The notes: generated by a model from the sequence alone, not told the origin. 64,000 bases of DNA from Mycolicibacillus trivialis (GCF_002102395.1 NZ_LQPZ01000032.1:1-64000); one strand, 5' to 3'. Positions 53,396-62,881 are shown, counted from the stretch's first letter. A program made the numbers and translations.

Positions 53396-54552
53396 TGTTG
53401 TCCGGCAAAGCGGCGATCGCCGGGATCGGCGCCACCGACTTCTCCAAGGAGTCCGGCCGCAGCGAACTGCGGCTGGCCACCGAGGCGGTGCTCGATGCCC
53501 TCGACGACGCCGGCCTGACCCCCGGCGACGTCGACGGTCTGGTCACCTTCACCATGGACTCCAATCTGGAGACCGCGGTCGCCCGATCCACCGGCATGGG
53601 GGAGTTGAGCTTCTTCTCCCAGATCGGATACGGCGGTGGGGCGGCCGCGGCGACCGTGCAACAGGCGGCGCTGGCGGTGGCTGCGGGGGTAGCCGAGGTG
53701 GTGGTCGCCTACCGCGCCTTCAACGAGCGCTCGGAGTTCCGGTTCGGTCAGGTGATGACCGGGCTGACCGTCAACGCCGACTCCCGGGGCGTGGAGTACA
53801 GCTGGTCCTACCCGCACGGGCTGTCCACCCCCGCGGCGTCGGTGGCGATGGTCGCCCGCCGGTACATGCACGAATACGGCGCCACCAGTGCCGATTTCGG
53901 TGTGGTGTCGGTGGCCGACCGCAAGCACGCCGCCACCAACCCCAAGGCGCACTTCTACGGCAAGCCGATCACGATCGAGGACCACCAGAACTCGCGGATG
54001 ATCGCCGACCCGCTGCGGCTGCTGGACTGCTGCCAGGAGACCGACGGCGGTGTCGCGATCGTGGTCACCACCCCCGAGCGGGCTCGCGACCTCAAGCACC
54101 GGCCGGCGATCATCGAGGCCGCGGCGCAGGGGTCGGGCGTCGACCAGTTCACCATGTACTCCTACTACCGCGACGAACTCGGCCTGCCGGAGATGGGGCT
54201 GGTCGGTCGGCAGCTGTGGGCCCAGTCCGGGCTCGGCCCGGCCGACATCCAGACCGCGGTGCTCTACGACCACTTCACCCCCTACACGCTGATCCAGTTG
54301 GAGGAGTTGGGGTTCTGCGGCAAAGGCGAGGCCAAGGACTTCATCGCCGACGGCGCGATCGAGCTCGGCGGCCGGCTGCCGATCAACACCCACGGCGGCC
54401 AGCTCGGGGAGGCCTACATCCACGGCATGAACGGCATCGCCGAAGGGGTGCGCCAGCTGCGCGGCACTTCGGTGAACCAGGTCGACGGCGTCGAGCACGT
54501 GCTGGTCACCGCGGGCACCGGGGTGCCCACCTCGGGGCTGATCCTGGGCTGA
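53395..54552 (+). CDS. ltp2: steroid side-chain aldolase Ltp2 (thiolase fold)
   Basis: A 385-residue non-decarboxylating thiolase-like protein, near-identical in pattern to Ltp2: GIGATDFSKESGRSELRLA, DHQNSRMIADPLRLLDCCQETDG, INTHGGQLGEAYIHGMNG and the C-terminus TAGTGVPTSGLILG. With the ChsH2 DUF35 domain it performs retro-aldol cleavage giving androstenedione and propionyl-CoA. ATG 53395 (TGATG with chsH1) matches the family start MLSGKAAI; GTG 53392 would add one residue. It is the last gene of the cyp125 operon, followed by a hairpin. Confidence 0.94.
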   Translation: MLSGKAAIAGIGATDFSKESGRSELRLATEAVLDALDDAGLTPGDVDGLVTFTMDSNLETAVARSTGMGELSFFSQIGYGGGAAAATVQQAALAVAAGVAEVVVAYRAFNERSEFRFGQVMTGLTVNADSRGVEYSWSYPHGLSTPAASVAMVARRYMHEYGATSADFGVVSVADRKHAATNPKAHFYGKPITIEDHQNSRMIADPLRLLDCCQETDGGVAIVVTTPERARDLKHRPAIIEAAAQGSGVDQFTMYSYYRDELGLPEMGLVGRQLWAQSGLGPADIQTAVLYDHFTPYTLIQLEELGFCGKGEAKDFIADGAIELGGRLPINTHGGQLGEAYIHGMNGIAEGVRQLRGTSVNQVDGVEHVLVTAGTGVPTSGLILG

Positions 54553-54593
54553 CGCGCCCCGGGCCCGGCCCGCTCCCGCCCCACCTTCCCCGC

Positions 54594-54619
54594 CGAGCGT
54601 GAACCCTTGCTCACGCTCG
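54594..54619. terminator. hairpin downstream of ltp2
   Basis: CGAGCGTGA and TCACGCTCG form a perfect 9-base stem with an 8-base loop, 41 bases after the ltp2 stop. No T-run follows. It belongs to the same GAGCGTG hairpin family as the elements at 42.9 and 55.6 kb and may end or stabilise the cyp125-ltp2 transcript. Confidence 0.55.
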
Positions 54620-54623
54620 AGGC

Positions 54624-54645
54624 CGAACGTGAACCTACGCGCACG
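54624..54645. repeat. left copy of a 22-base direct repeat flanking the nuclease-like gene
   Basis: Begins CGAACGTGAACCTA and ends GCGCACG. The right copy at 55578-55599 differs at one base only (C here, T there, position 15). This copy also forms an imperfect stem (GCCGAACGTG with CACGCCCGGC). Confidence 0.6.
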
Positions 54646-54716
54646 CCCGGCGCAGTTGTACCCAGGCGAACCGGCACTGAAGTGACGCCCCGCCACGGCG
54701 ATGGGACGCTGCGGCG

Positions 54717-55556
54717 ATGGCCGAACCATTCCTGGGCAGTGAGGCGCTGGCAGCCGGGCGGCTGACCAGGGGCCGGCTCGCCGCCGCACACACCCGCCTG
54801 TACCCGGATGTGTACCTGGCCAACGGCATCGAGGTGAACGCCGTCGACCGGGCCCGGGCGGCCTGGCTGTGGTCGCGGCGCAGTGGAGTCGTCGCCGGCT
54901 TCTCGGCAGCGGCCCTACACGGCAGCGACTGGGTCGGCGCGGACCGGCCCGCCGAACTCCTCCACGACAACCGTCGCGGACCGCCCGGCCTGCTGACCCG
55001 CGGCGACGCCCTGCACCCCGACGAGGTCGAGGAGGTCGACGGCCTGCCGGTCACCATCCCGGCACGCACCGCCGTCGACCTGGGGTGCTGGTATCCCACC
55101 GCCGAGGCGGTAGCCGGGCTCGACGCCCTGGTGCGGGCGGTGAAGGTCAACGACCTCGACGTGCGGGAGATCCTGCGCCGCTCCGGCGGCCGACGGGGCA
55201 TTGCGCGTGCTCGGGTTGCGCTGGACCTCGTCGACGCGGGGGCCGAGTCACCGAAGGAGAGTTGGCTGCGCGTCCTGCTGGTCGCCGCGGGTCTACCCCG
55301 CCCGCAGACGCAGATCCCGGTCTACGACGGCTATTGGAAACCCTTCGCGGTACTCGACATGGGCTGGCCCGAGCCGAAGGTCGCCGCCGAATACGACGGC
55401 GAGCAGCATCGCACCGACCCGCGCCGGTACCGCTGGGACGCCAAACGGCACGAGCGGCTGCAGCGCTGCGGCTGGATCGTGATCCGGGTACTGGCCGGCG
55501 ACCCGCCCGCCGACGTCGTCCGGCGGGTGCGCAGCGCTCTGGCCCGCCGAGCGTGA
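54717..55556 (+). CDS. AbiEi-like / DUF559-type nuclease-like protein
   Basis: A 279-residue protein. The N-terminal half (about 8-150) has a winged-helix-like plan reminiscent of AbiEi-type antitoxins (LAAAHTRLYPDVYLA, VAGFSAAALHG, PARTAVDLGCW). The C-terminal part (about 180-270) looks like a Vsr/DUF559-type endonuclease fold: LDMGWPEPKVAAEYDGEQH and RHERLQRCGWIVIRV, where the Asp, Glu and Gln-His could form a metal site. Proteins of this kind are scattered in many copies in mycobacteria. It has no obvious role in steroid metabolism and separates ltp2 from chsH3. Hairpins and direct repeats on both sides suggest insertion. Confidence 0.7.
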   Translation: MAEPFLGSEALAAGRLTRGRLAAAHTRLYPDVYLANGIEVNAVDRARAAWLWSRRSGVVAGFSAAALHGSDWVGADRPAELLHDNRRGPPGLLTRGDALHPDEVEEVDGLPVTIPARTAVDLGCWYPTAEAVAGLDALVRAVKVNDLDVREILRRSGGRRGIARARVALDLVDAGAESPKESWLRVLLVAAGLPRPQTQIPVYDGYWKPFAVLDMGWPEPKVAAEYDGEQHRTDPRRYRWDAKRHERLQRCGWIVIRVLAGDPPADVVRRVRSALARRA

Positions 55557-55575
55557 GCACAGGTACACGCTGGCG

Positions 55576-55605
55576 CTCGAACGTGAACCTATGCGCACGT
55601 TCGAG
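55576..55605. repeat. perfect hairpin downstream of the nuclease-like gene, containing the right direct repeat
   Basis: CTCGAACGTG and CACGTTCGAG form a perfect 10-base stem with a 10-base loop; 55578-55599 inside it is the right copy of the 22-base repeat. A further run of related half-sites (GCACGCTCGAGCGG, GCACGCTCAAGCGG) fills the rest of the gap to chsH3. Confidence 0.6.
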
Positions 55606-55676
55606 CGGTTGGGTGCGCACGCTCGAGCGGTCGGAGCGGGTCGCACGCTCAAGCGGGCGGGCGCGCCGCGCGGCGC

Positions 55677-56537
55677 TTAAGCCCGCACCAACTCCACACC
55701 GCTGAGCACCACGGCGTCGTCGCGGCCGGGTGCGGTCACGGTGGCCAGCACCGAGTCGCCCTCGGTCCACAGTTGCGCGCGCAGGGTCTCGCCGGGGAAC
55801 ACCACCCCGGCGAAGCGGGCACCGAAGCTGCGCACCGCGCCGGCGTCGCCGTCCAGGGCGGCATCCACGATCGCCTTGCACGTCATCCCGTAGGTGCACA
55901 GCCCGTGCAGGATCGGCTGGTCGAAGCCGGCACCGGCGGCGAACTCCGGGTCGGAGTGCAGCGGGTTGCGGTCCCCGCACAGCCGGTAGATCAGCGCCTG
56001 CTGCGGCAGCACCGGGATGTCGACCTGCAGGTCGGGGTCCCGCTCGGGCGGGCCGCCCGGCCCGGACGGGCCGCGCTCGCCGCCGAAACCGCCCTCGCCG
56101 CGGGCGAAGATCGACCGCTGCTGGGTCCACAGCAGCTTACCGTCGGTGTCGGTGACGGTGGTCTCCAGGTCCACGACCGCGGCCTTGCCCTTGTCCCACA
56201 CCCCGACGATGCGGCTCACCGAGCGGGCCCGGCCCGAAGGCGGCAACGGGGCGGGCACGCTGACCCGCTCGGAGGCGTGCAGGATCTTGGCCAGGTCGAT
56301 GTCGATGCCCGGCCAGCTGACCTTCGGCGGGTCGACGGCGTCGAAGGACGCGGCCACGCAGCCGAACGTCGGCAGCACCTGTGGGGTGCGGTCGACGACG
56401 TAGCTCAGCTCACGCGGGTCCATCGGGTCCGACCCGGCGCCCAGCGCCAGGTTGTAGAGCTGGACGTTGGTGGCGCTCCAGGAAAACTCCACGGCGCCGA
56501 ACTCCGCGCCGAGCGCGGCGTCGAGATCGATGGGCAT
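55677..56537 (-). CDS. chsH3: steroid enoyl-CoA hydratase ChsH3 (Rv3538-like)
   Basis: A 286-residue double hot-dog MaoC hydratase. The active C-terminal half holds YRLCGDRNPLHSDPEFAAGAGFDQPILHGLCTYG, the hydratase-2 motif with Asp and His. The same length as Rv3538, reported as ChsH3, which hydrates the first steroid side-chain enoyl-CoA made by FadE34-type dehydrogenases. It follows kstD after a single base, so the two are co-translated from the kstD promoter. Confidence 0.9.
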   Translation of the reverse strand: MPIDLDAALGAEFGAVEFSWSATNVQLYNLALGAGSDPMDPRELSYVVDRTPQVLPTFGCVAASFDAVDPPKVSWPGIDIDLAKILHASERVSVPAPLPPSGRARSVSRIVGVWDKGKAAVVDLETTVTDTDGKLLWTQQRSIFARGEGGFGGERGPSGPGGPPERDPDLQVDIPVLPQQALIYRLCGDRNPLHSDPEFAAGAGFDQPILHGLCTYGMTCKAIVDAALDGDAGAVRSFGARFAGVVFPGETLRAQLWTEGDSVLATVTAPGRDDAVVLSGVELVRA

Positions 56538-56538
56538 G

Positions 56539-58230
56539 TCAGTCCTTTCCGGCCGGGGAGCCAGCGATGTCCAGGGCGGCCAGGTAGCCGAACGTCATGG
56601 CCGGGCCGATGGTGCCGCCCGGCCCGGGGTAGGTGTGGCCCATCACCGGCGCGCTGACGTTGCCCGCGGCGTAGAGGCCGTCGATGACGGTGTCGTCGTC
56701 GCGCAGCGCCCGGCCGTGCACGTCGGTGCGGATACCGCCCTTGGTGCCCAGGTCGCCCGGGACCATCTTGGCCGCGTAGAACGGGCCCTGGCTGATCTCG
56801 CCGAGGTTGGGGTTGGGCTTGTTGGTCGGGTCGCCGTAGTAGCGGTCGTAGACGCTCTCACCGCGGTGGAAGTCCTCGTCGACGCCGGAGCGGGCGAAGC
56901 CGTTGAACCGCTGCACGGTCTCGTTGAGCTGCTCGGCGGGCAGGCCGGTCTTGGCGGCCAGCTCATCGATGGTGTCGGCGGTGACGATCACCCCGGACTC
57001 CAGCCACTTGCGGGGCAGCCGCTGGCCCGGGTTCAGCCCGGCGAAGATGTAGCGGTCCCGGTAGCGCTGGTCGAACACCAGCCAGGCCGGGATGTTCTCG
57101 CCCGGGCCGGGCCCCTGGCCGTACTCCCCGCCGTACATGTGGTGGACGGCCTCCACGTAGGGCATCGACTCGTTCATGAACCGCTTGCCGGCCATGTTGA
57201 CGATGATCGAGCCCGGTGAGTTGCGCTCGCTCAGCGCGAACCACGGCGCGTCGGCCAGCGGGACCGTCGGGCCCCACCAGGCGTCCTCCATGACGTCCAG
57301 GGCGGCGCCGAGTTTCTCCCCGGCCAGGATGCCGTCGCCGGTGTTGGCCTTGGCGCCGACGGTCCACTCGGTGGTGATCGGGGCGCGCTGGTATTTCACC
57401 CGCATCTCTTCGTTGTGCTCGAAGCCACCGCAGGCCAGGATCACCCCGCGGCGGGCCCGGATCAGCTCCGGCTCGCCGGCGTCGACGGTGGTGTCGCGGA
57501 CGTACACCCCGCGCACCGCGCCGTCCTCGACCAGCAGGTCGGTCAGCGCGGTGTTGAGCCGCACCGGCACCCCGGCCTGCTGCAGACCGATGCGCAGCGG
57601 CGCGATCAGCGCGCGGCCCATGCCGACCAGGTTCTTGCCGGTGGCCTGCGCCCACATGGTGCGCGCGCCGACCTTCAGGCTGCGCAGCACCCCGCGCGGG
57701 TGGCGCTTGAGCTGGTTGAGCCGCACGTAGTCCTGCTGCATCACCACCACGTTGAGCGGCACCTTGCCGTACGCCGGCTCCAGGCCGGCCTCGTCGGCGC
57801 CGAGCTTCTTGGCGTTGAACGGCTTGGGCTCGATGGAGCGCCCGGTCGGCTTGCCGCCGGGAGCCTCCGGGTAGTAGTCGGCGTAGCCGGGCACCCAGCA
57901 CATCTTCAGCGGCGAGTGCTTGAGCACGAACGACAGCATCTCCGGGCCGCGCTGCAGGTAGGTGTCGATCTTCTCGGCCGGCACCACGTCGCCGATGATC
58001 TCGTGCAGATAGGTGCGGGCCGCTTCCGGGGTGTCCTTGACGCCCGCTCGCTTGAGGACTTCGTTGTTCGGGATCCACACTCCGCCACCGGATCGGGCGG
58101 TCGATCCGCCGAAGTGGGGCGCCTTCTCGACGACGATGGTGGAAAGTCCCTGGTGGGCTGCGGTCAGGGCGGCAACCAGGCCTGCGCCCCCGCTGCCGAC
58201 CACAACGACGTCGTACTCCTGACTAGTCAT
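56539..58230 (-). CDS. kstD: 3-ketosteroid delta1-dehydrogenase KstD
   Basis: A 563-residue flavoprotein with the FAD motif VVVGSGGAGLVAALTAA at the N-terminus, GGSTARSGGGVWIPNN, and the active-site region GHTYPGPGGTIGPAMTFGYLA. The Tyr and Gly are the expected proton-relay and 3-keto-binding residues of the KstD family. It introduces the 1,2 double bond into 4-androstene-3,17-dione; with Ksh this breaks ring B. The ATG at 58230 is directly next to the KstR box, so the transcript must be leaderless or nearly so. Length equals the M. tuberculosis enzyme. Confidence 0.95.
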   Translation of the reverse strand: MTSQEYDVVVVGSGGAGLVAALTAAHQGLSTIVVEKAPHFGGSTARSGGGVWIPNNEVLKRAGVKDTPEAARTYLHEIIGDVVPAEKIDTYLQRGPEMLSFVLKHSPLKMCWVPGYADYYPEAPGGKPTGRSIEPKPFNAKKLGADEAGLEPAYGKVPLNVVVMQQDYVRLNQLKRHPRGVLRSLKVGARTMWAQATGKNLVGMGRALIAPLRIGLQQAGVPVRLNTALTDLLVEDGAVRGVYVRDTTVDAGEPELIRARRGVILACGGFEHNEEMRVKYQRAPITTEWTVGAKANTGDGILAGEKLGAALDVMEDAWWGPTVPLADAPWFALSERNSPGSIIVNMAGKRFMNESMPYVEAVHHMYGGEYGQGPGPGENIPAWLVFDQRYRDRYIFAGLNPGQRLPRKWLESGVIVTADTIDELAAKTGLPAEQLNETVQRFNGFARSGVDEDFHRGESVYDRYYGDPTNKPNPNLGEISQGPFYAAKMVPGDLGTKGGIRTDVHGRALRDDDTVIDGLYAAGNVSAPVMGHTYPGPGGTIGPAMTFGYLAALDIAGSPAGKD

Positions 58231-58231
58231 G

Positions 58232-58249
58232 TAGAACACGTTATAGAAT
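58232..58249. promoter_or_regulatory. KstR operator between kstD and hsaE, fused to the hsaE -10
   Basis: TAGAACACGTTATA (58232-58245) matches the KstR consensus at all fixed positions. On the plus strand its TA begins TAGAAT (58244-58249), a good -10 for hsaE with GAGGAG later before the ATG. On the minus strand the box ends one base from the kstD ATG; TAACGT inside it lies 7 bases before that ATG. Confidence 0.88.
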
Positions 58250-58300
58250 TGCGGTAGCCAGGCGCTACTTGCCCGGCCGCAACCACGAGGAGACGCCTGA

Positions 58301-59089
58301 ATGCTCAGCGCCGCGATCCGCGACGAACTCGCCGCCGACCTGGCCCGGGCCGAAGACAGCCGTGTCGCGATCGGACCGCTCACCGACGCCCACCCCGACA
58401 TCGACGTGGTGGACGCCTACGAGATCCAGCTGATCAACATCCGCAGGCAGGTCGCCGGCGGCGCCCGGGTGATCGGGCACAAGGTCGGGCTGTCCAGCGA
58501 GGCCATGCAGCAGATGATGGGCGTCGACGAACCCGACTACGGTCACCTGCTCGACACGATGGCGGTGTCGGAGGACGTCCCGGTGGCCGCGGGCCGCTAC
58601 CTGTATCCGCGGATCGAGGTGGAGGTGGCCTTCATCCTCGCCGCCGACCTGCCCGGCGCGGACTGCACCGAGGACGACGTCCTGGCCGCCACCGAGGCGT
58701 TCGCCCCGGCGATCGAGCTGATCGACTCCCGCATCGCGGACTGGAAGATCAAACTCTGCGACACCATCGCCGACAACGCCTCCTCGGCCGGCTGGGTGCT
58801 GGGCACCGAGCGGGTGGCCCCCGCCGACATCGACATCAAGAGCATCGACGCCGTGCTCAAACGCAACGGCGAGGTGGTCGCCGAGGGGCGCAGCGACGCC
58901 GTACTGGGCAACCCGGTCACCGCGGTCGCCTGGCTGGCCCGCAAGGTGGAGAGTTTCGGGGTGCGACTGAAGGCCGGCGACATCGTGTTGCCCGGCACCG
59001 CCACCCGGGCGATCGACGCGCACCCGGGTGATCAATTCGTGGCGGATTTCGCCGGGCTCGGCTCGGTCCGTCTGAGTTTCGAGAAGTAG
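58301..59089 (+). CDS. hsaE: 2-hydroxy-2,4-dienoate hydratase HsaE
   Basis: A 262-residue hydratase of the MhpD/HpaH fold. The metal-binding region is [14 protein letters not shown] with Glu residues (ExE), followed by [14 protein letters not shown] and the GKVGLSS-like [10 protein letters not shown] near the N-terminus. It hydrates 2-hydroxyhexa-2,4-dienoate released from ring A by HsaD. GAGGAG lies 9 bases before the ATG. It is the first gene of hsaE-hsaG-hsaF. Confidence 0.94.
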   Translation: MLSAAIRDELAADLARAEDSRVAIGPLTDAHPDIDVVDAYEIQLINIRRQVAGGARVIGHKVGLSSEAMQQMMGVDEPDYGHLLDTMAVSEDVPVAAGRYLYPRIEVEVAFILAADLPGADCTEDDVLAATEAFAPAIELIDSRIADWKIKLCDTIADNASSAGWVLGTERVAPADIDIKSIDAVLKRNGEVVAEGRSDAVLGNPVTAVAWLARKVESFGVRLKAGDIVLPGTATRAIDAHPGDQFVADFAGLGSVRLSFEK

Positions 59090-59099
59090 GGAGAAGACA

Positions 59100-60014
59100 A
59101 TGCCGCAGAAGGCGTCCGTCGCGATCGTCGGATCGGGCAACATCAGCACCGATCTGCTCTACAAGCTGCTGCGGTCGGAGTGGCTGGAGCCGCGCTGGAT
59201 GGTCGGTATCGACCCGAACAGCGAGGGGCTCGCCCGCGCCCGCAAACTCGGGCTGGAGACCACCCACGAGGGCGTGGACTGGCTGCTGGCCCAGGATGAG
59301 AAGCCGGACCTGGTGTTCGAGGCGACCAGCGCCTACGTGCACCGCGACGCGGCGCCCCGGTACGAGGAGGCGGGCATCCGGGCCATCGACCTCACCCCGG
59401 CGGCGGTGGGGCCCGCGGTCATCCCGCCGGCCAACCTGCATGAGCACCTCGACGCCCCCAACATCAACATGATCACCTGCGGTGGGCAGGCCACCATCCC
59501 GATCGTCTACGCGGTCTCGCGGGTGGTGAAGGTGCCCTACGCCGAGATCGTGGCGAGCGTTTCGAGTGTCTCGGCGGGCCCGGGCACCCGGGCCAACATC
59601 GACGAGTTCACCAAGACCACCTCGCGGGGCGTGGAGACCATCGGGGGAGCGGACCGCGGTAAGGCGATCATCATCCTGAACCCGGCCGATCCGCCGATGA
59701 TCATGCGCGACACCATCTTCTGCGCCATCCCCGAGGACGCCGACCGGGACGCGATCACCCAGTCCATCCACGACGTGGTGTCCTACGTGCAGACCTACGT
59801 GCCCGGCTACCGGCTGCTCAACGAGCCGCAGTTCGACGAGCCGTCGATCAACTCCGGCGGCCAGGCGCTGGTCACCACCTTCGTCGAGGTGGAGGGTGCG
59901 GGCGACTACCTGCCGCCCTACGCCGGGAACCTGGACATCATGACCGCCGCGGCCACCAAGGTCGGCGAGGAGATCGCCAAGGAGATGGCGAGCGTGGCAG
60001 GAGGCAGTAAATGA
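59100..60014 (+). CDS. hsaG: acylating aldehyde dehydrogenase HsaG
   Basis: A 304-residue enzyme. The NAD-binding motif is [15 protein letters not shown], and the catalytic cysteine is in [17 protein letters not shown]. It converts propionaldehyde to propionyl-CoA in a channelling complex with HsaF. It starts 10 bases after hsaE with GGGAGAAG before the ATG, and overlaps hsaF by 4 bases. Confidence 0.95.
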   Translation: MPQKASVAIVGSGNISTDLLYKLLRSEWLEPRWMVGIDPNSEGLARARKLGLETTHEGVDWLLAQDEKPDLVFEATSAYVHRDAAPRYEEAGIRAIDLTPAAVGPAVIPPANLHEHLDAPNINMITCGGQATIPIVYAVSRVVKVPYAEIVASVSSVSAGPGTRANIDEFTKTTSRGVETIGGADRGKAIIILNPADPPMIMRDTIFCAIPEDADRDAITQSIHDVVSYVQTYVPGYRLLNEPQFDEPSINSGGQALVTTFVEVEGAGDYLPPYAGNLDIMTAAATKVGEEIAKEMASVAGGSK

Positions 60015-61045
60015 CCGACAACATCTTCGACATCCGCATCACCGACACGTCGCTGCGGGACGGCTCGCACCACAAGCGCCACCAGTTCGACCAGGATGAG
60101 GTGCGCGCGATCGTCTCGGCGCTCGACGCCGCGGGCGTGCCGGTCATCGAGGTCACCCACGGCGACGGGCTCGGCGGGTCCAGCTTCAACTACGGCTTCT
60201 CCAAGGTGCCCGACCAGGAGCTGATCAAGCTGGCCGCGGAGACCGTGCGCGACGCGCGGATCGCGTTTCTGATGCTGCCCGGCGTGGGCACCGTCGACGA
60301 CATCAAGCAGGCCCAGGCCAACGGCGGCTCGATCTGCCGGATCGCCACCCACTGCACCGAGGCCGACGTGTCGGTGCAGCACTTCGGCAAGGCCCGCGAG
60401 ATGGGGCTGGAGACCGTCGGTTTCCTGATGATGGCGCACACCCTGCCGCCGGAGAAGCTGGCCGCCCAGGCGCGGATCATGGCCGACGCCGGCTGCCAGT
60501 GCGTCTACGTCGTCGACTCGGCCGGGGCGCTGGTGCTCGCCGACGTCCGCGACCGGGTGGCGGCGCTGGTCGCCGAGCTCGGTGACGACGCGCAGGTCGG
60601 TTTCCACGGCCACGAGAACCTCGGGCTGGGCGTGGCCAACTCGGTGGAGGCGGTTTACGCCGGCGCCAAGCAGATCGACGGGTCGGTGCGCCGGTTCGGC
60701 GCCGGGGCGGGCAACGCCCCGGTCGAGGCGCTGATCGGGGTGTTCGACAAGATCGGCGTCAAGACCGGCATCGACTTCTTCGACATCGCCGACGCCGCCG
60801 AGGACGTGGTGCGCCCGGCCATGCCCGCCGAGTGCGTGCTGGACCGCAACGCGCTGATCATGGGCTACTCCGGGGTGTACTCCAGCTTCCTCAAGCACGC
60901 GGTGCGCCAGGGCGAGCGCTACGGGGTGCCCGCCCACGAGCTGCTGCACCGGGCCGGTCAACGCAAGCTCATCGGCGGCCAGGAGGACCAGCTCATCGAC
61001 ATCGCGCTGGAGATCCAGCGGGAGCAGGCCGGCCAGAAGGGCTGA
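60011..61045 (+). CDS. hsaF: 4-hydroxy-2-oxoacid aldolase HsaF
   Basis: A 344-residue DmpG-type aldolase. The metal and catalytic residues are in [16 protein letters not shown] (Arg-Asp) and [15 protein letters not shown] (His-x-His). It cleaves 4-hydroxy-2-oxohexanoate to pyruvate and propionaldehyde, which passes to HsaG. It is the last gene of the hsaEGF operon; the ATG overlaps the hsaG stop, and GGAGG precedes it. Confidence 0.95.
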   Translation: MTDNIFDIRITDTSLRDGSHHKRHQFDQDEVRAIVSALDAAGVPVIEVTHGDGLGGSSFNYGFSKVPDQELIKLAAETVRDARIAFLMLPGVGTVDDIKQAQANGGSICRIATHCTEADVSVQHFGKAREMGLETVGFLMMAHTLPPEKLAAQARIMADAGCQCVYVVDSAGALVLADVRDRVAALVAELGDDAQVGFHGHENLGLGVANSVEAVYAGAKQIDGSVRRFGAGAGNAPVEALIGVFDKIGVKTGIDFFDIADAAEDVVRPAMPAECVLDRNALIMGYSGVYSSFLKHAVRQGERYGVPAHELLHRAGQRKLIGGQEDQLIDIALEIQREQAGQKG

Positions 61046-61052
61046 CGCCCGG

Positions 61053-61073
61053 TCTGTGAGATCGTCTCACAGA
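61053..61073. promoter_or_regulatory. 21-base perfect inverted repeat overlapping the AraC start codon
   Basis: TCTGTGAGA and TCTCACAGA are 9-base perfect arms around TCG. It begins 8 bases after the hsaF stop and its last base is the A of the regulator's ATG. It could be an operator for autoregulation, or a structure that limits translation. The stem is not GC-rich and has no T-run, so termination is less likely. Confidence 0.55.
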
Positions 61074-61846
61074 TGGACGCCGACCCCGCTCCCGCGACGC
61101 CCTGGTCCGGCGCGCTCGCGGTGACTGAAGGCGCCTGGTGTTACGTCGGTGCGTTGTCGGATGCGCGGCGCCACTACCACGTGGCGACTCAGATCGTGTG
61201 CGCCCGTTCGGGTCTCTTCGAACTCTCCGACGGACAGGGCCGTTCACTCGTGACGTCGGCGGCAGTCATCGCCTCCGGGCGTGAACATTCCATCCGTGTA
61301 GTGGACGACGTTGTCGATGCAACCCTGGTGTTTCTCGACCCCGCGGCACCCGCCCGCTCGGCGGTCGCCGGGCTCCTCGACTCCGGCGACGATGTGCGGC
61401 AGTGGGCGGCCGCAGGTGCGGTGCTCGGTGACATCGTGGGCCCTGCGGTTCATGATCCGGCCATGCTGCTCGATCGGATCCGGAAACCGGCGGACGAACA
61501 GGGTCCACTCGGTCGAGACGGCTGGCATCCCGGCGTGCGTGCGGCGGTCGAGTTGATCGCTCAAACATTGCCCGGCACCGTGCGATTGTCCTCGATCGCC
61601 CGGGCCGTCTCGCTGTCGCCGGGGCGGCTGAGCCGCCTGTTCAACGAGCAGGTGGGCCAGTCCGTCCCCACCTATGTCCGATGGGTGCGGCTGCGGTTGG
61701 CGGTCGAATCGTTGCAGTGCGGTGCGTCGCTGACCGATGCCGCGCACGCGGCCGGATTCACCGACAGCGCCCACGCCAATCGCGTCTGTCACGAGATGTT
61801 CGGGTTGTCGCCCAGCGAGGCGAGCCGGAACCTGGTCTGGGCCTAG
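61073..61846 (+). CDS. AraC-family transcriptional regulator
   Basis: A 257-residue regulator: an N-terminal cupin-like sensing part (RRHYHVATQIVCARSG) and a C-terminal AraC double helix-turn-helix (VRLSSIARAVSLSPGRLSRLFNEQVGQS, then LTDAAHAAGFTDSAHANRVCHEMFG). The effector and targets are unknown. It is 27 bases downstream of hsaF; the start codon sits at the end of a palindrome. The next gene, a sterol-desaturase-family enzyme, is a possible target. Third-position GC is somewhat lower than in the hsa genes. Confidence 0.82.
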   Translation: MDADPAPATPWSGALAVTEGAWCYVGALSDARRHYHVATQIVCARSGLFELSDGQGRSLVTSAAVIASGREHSIRVVDDVVDATLVFLDPAAPARSAVAGLLDSGDDVRQWAAAGAVLGDIVGPAVHDPAMLLDRIRKPADEQGPLGRDGWHPGVRAAVELIAQTLPGTVRLSSIARAVSLSPGRLSRLFNEQVGQSVPTYVRWVRLRLAVESLQCGASLTDAAHAAGFTDSAHANRVCHEMFGLSPSEASRNLVWA

Positions 61847-61918
61847 TCGACCCACGTTCGGCGAAGACGACCGATCTGTACAAGCGCGACCGGCCGTGTG
61901 TGCGCGACTGTGATCGGC

Positions 61919-62881
61919 ATGTGGAAATACCTAATTCGCTACGGTTACGTCCCTTTCATGCTCGTCGGCGTCAACGGCGCGGCCGCCCTGTTGGCCGCGC
62001 GCGGGTCGGCATCCTGGTTGGTCGTCGTGATCGTGTTGGCGGTCGGATGCTCGTTTTTCGCCGAGCGCATCCTCCCGTACCGCCCCGAGTGGAACACGGC
62101 GTTGGATGATGCGGGCCGTGACGCCGCCCATGCCGTGGTCAACGAAACCTTCATCGTGGCCAGCGTCGCGGTCATCCCGTTATTAGCTGCGGTGACACCG
62201 TTTCACCGCTGGTGGCCTGCCTCGCTGCCGTTCGCCGTGCAGCTGCTGATCGCGGTGCTGGTGGCCGACTTCGGCATCACCACCGTTCACCTGGCCAGCC
62301 ACAAGATCGGCTGGTTGTGGCGGTTACACGCGGCGCATCACAGCATCCGGCGATGCTACGGCCTCAACGGTTTGATGAAGCATCCGCTCCACCAAACCCT
62401 GGAGATGGTTGGCGGCGTGCTTCCCCTGATCCTCATGGGTATTCCGGTGCAGGTCGCTTCGGCGCTTGCGGTCTGTGTCGCGGTACAGCTGCTTCTCCAG
62501 CATGCCAATGTCGACTATCGGGTCGGACGGTTGCGCTCGATCCTCGCCCTCAACGAGGGCCACCGGTTTCACCACCTGAAGTGGGCTGGCGTCGGTGACG
62601 TCAACTTCGGGCTGTTCACCTTGCTCTGGGACCACCTGTATCGCACGTATTCGTACGATCCGAAGCGCCAATTCACGACCGACGATCTCGGTATGGCGGC
62701 AAAGCCCAACTATCCGACGGCGTATCTGCGTCAACTGGCCGAACCGTTCACCGCCCGCGGAGACTGCCATTTCGTCGACACGGACGCCGGCGAAGCCTTC
62801 CGCCGGACGACCGGCCGCGGCCCCGGGGCGGCCGCCAGCCCCGCCTCGGGTCGCAGACCGGACGCCGGGGTGCGCCGATGA
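61919..62881 (+). CDS. sterol desaturase / fatty acid hydroxylase family membrane protein
   Basis: A 320-residue protein with 4-5 membrane helices and the three His clusters of the family: TVHLASHKIGWLWRLHAAHHS (HxxxH and HxxHH), then HANVDYR, then GHRFHHLKW. These bind a di-iron site used for hydroxylation or desaturation of lipids or sterols. The C-terminal 40 residues are low-complexity. The ATG at 61919 is chosen; an in-frame GTG at 61910 adds three residues. It is codirectional with the AraC gene across 72 bases. The substrate is unknown. Confidence 0.82.
   Translation: MWKYLIRYGYVPFMLVGVNGAAALLAARGSASWLVVVIVLAVGCSFFAERILPYRPEWNTALDDAGRDAAHAVVNETFIVASVAVIPLLAAVTPFHRWWPASLPFAVQLLIAVLVADFGITTVHLASHKIGWLWRLHAAHHSIRRCYGLNGLMKHPLHQTLEMVGGVLPLILMGIPVQVASALAVCVAVQLLLQHANVDYRVGRLRSILALNEGHRFHHLKWAGVGDVNFGLFTLLWDHLYRTYSYDPKRQFTTDDLGMAAKPNYPTAYLRQLAEPFTARGDCHFVDTDAGEAFRRTTGRGPGAAASPASGRRPDAGVRR

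Noticed and set aside
54553-54716. Hairpins after ltp2 as intrinsic (rho-independent) terminators
   Set aside because: Stems are good but no T-run follows; kept only as possible ends of transcription.
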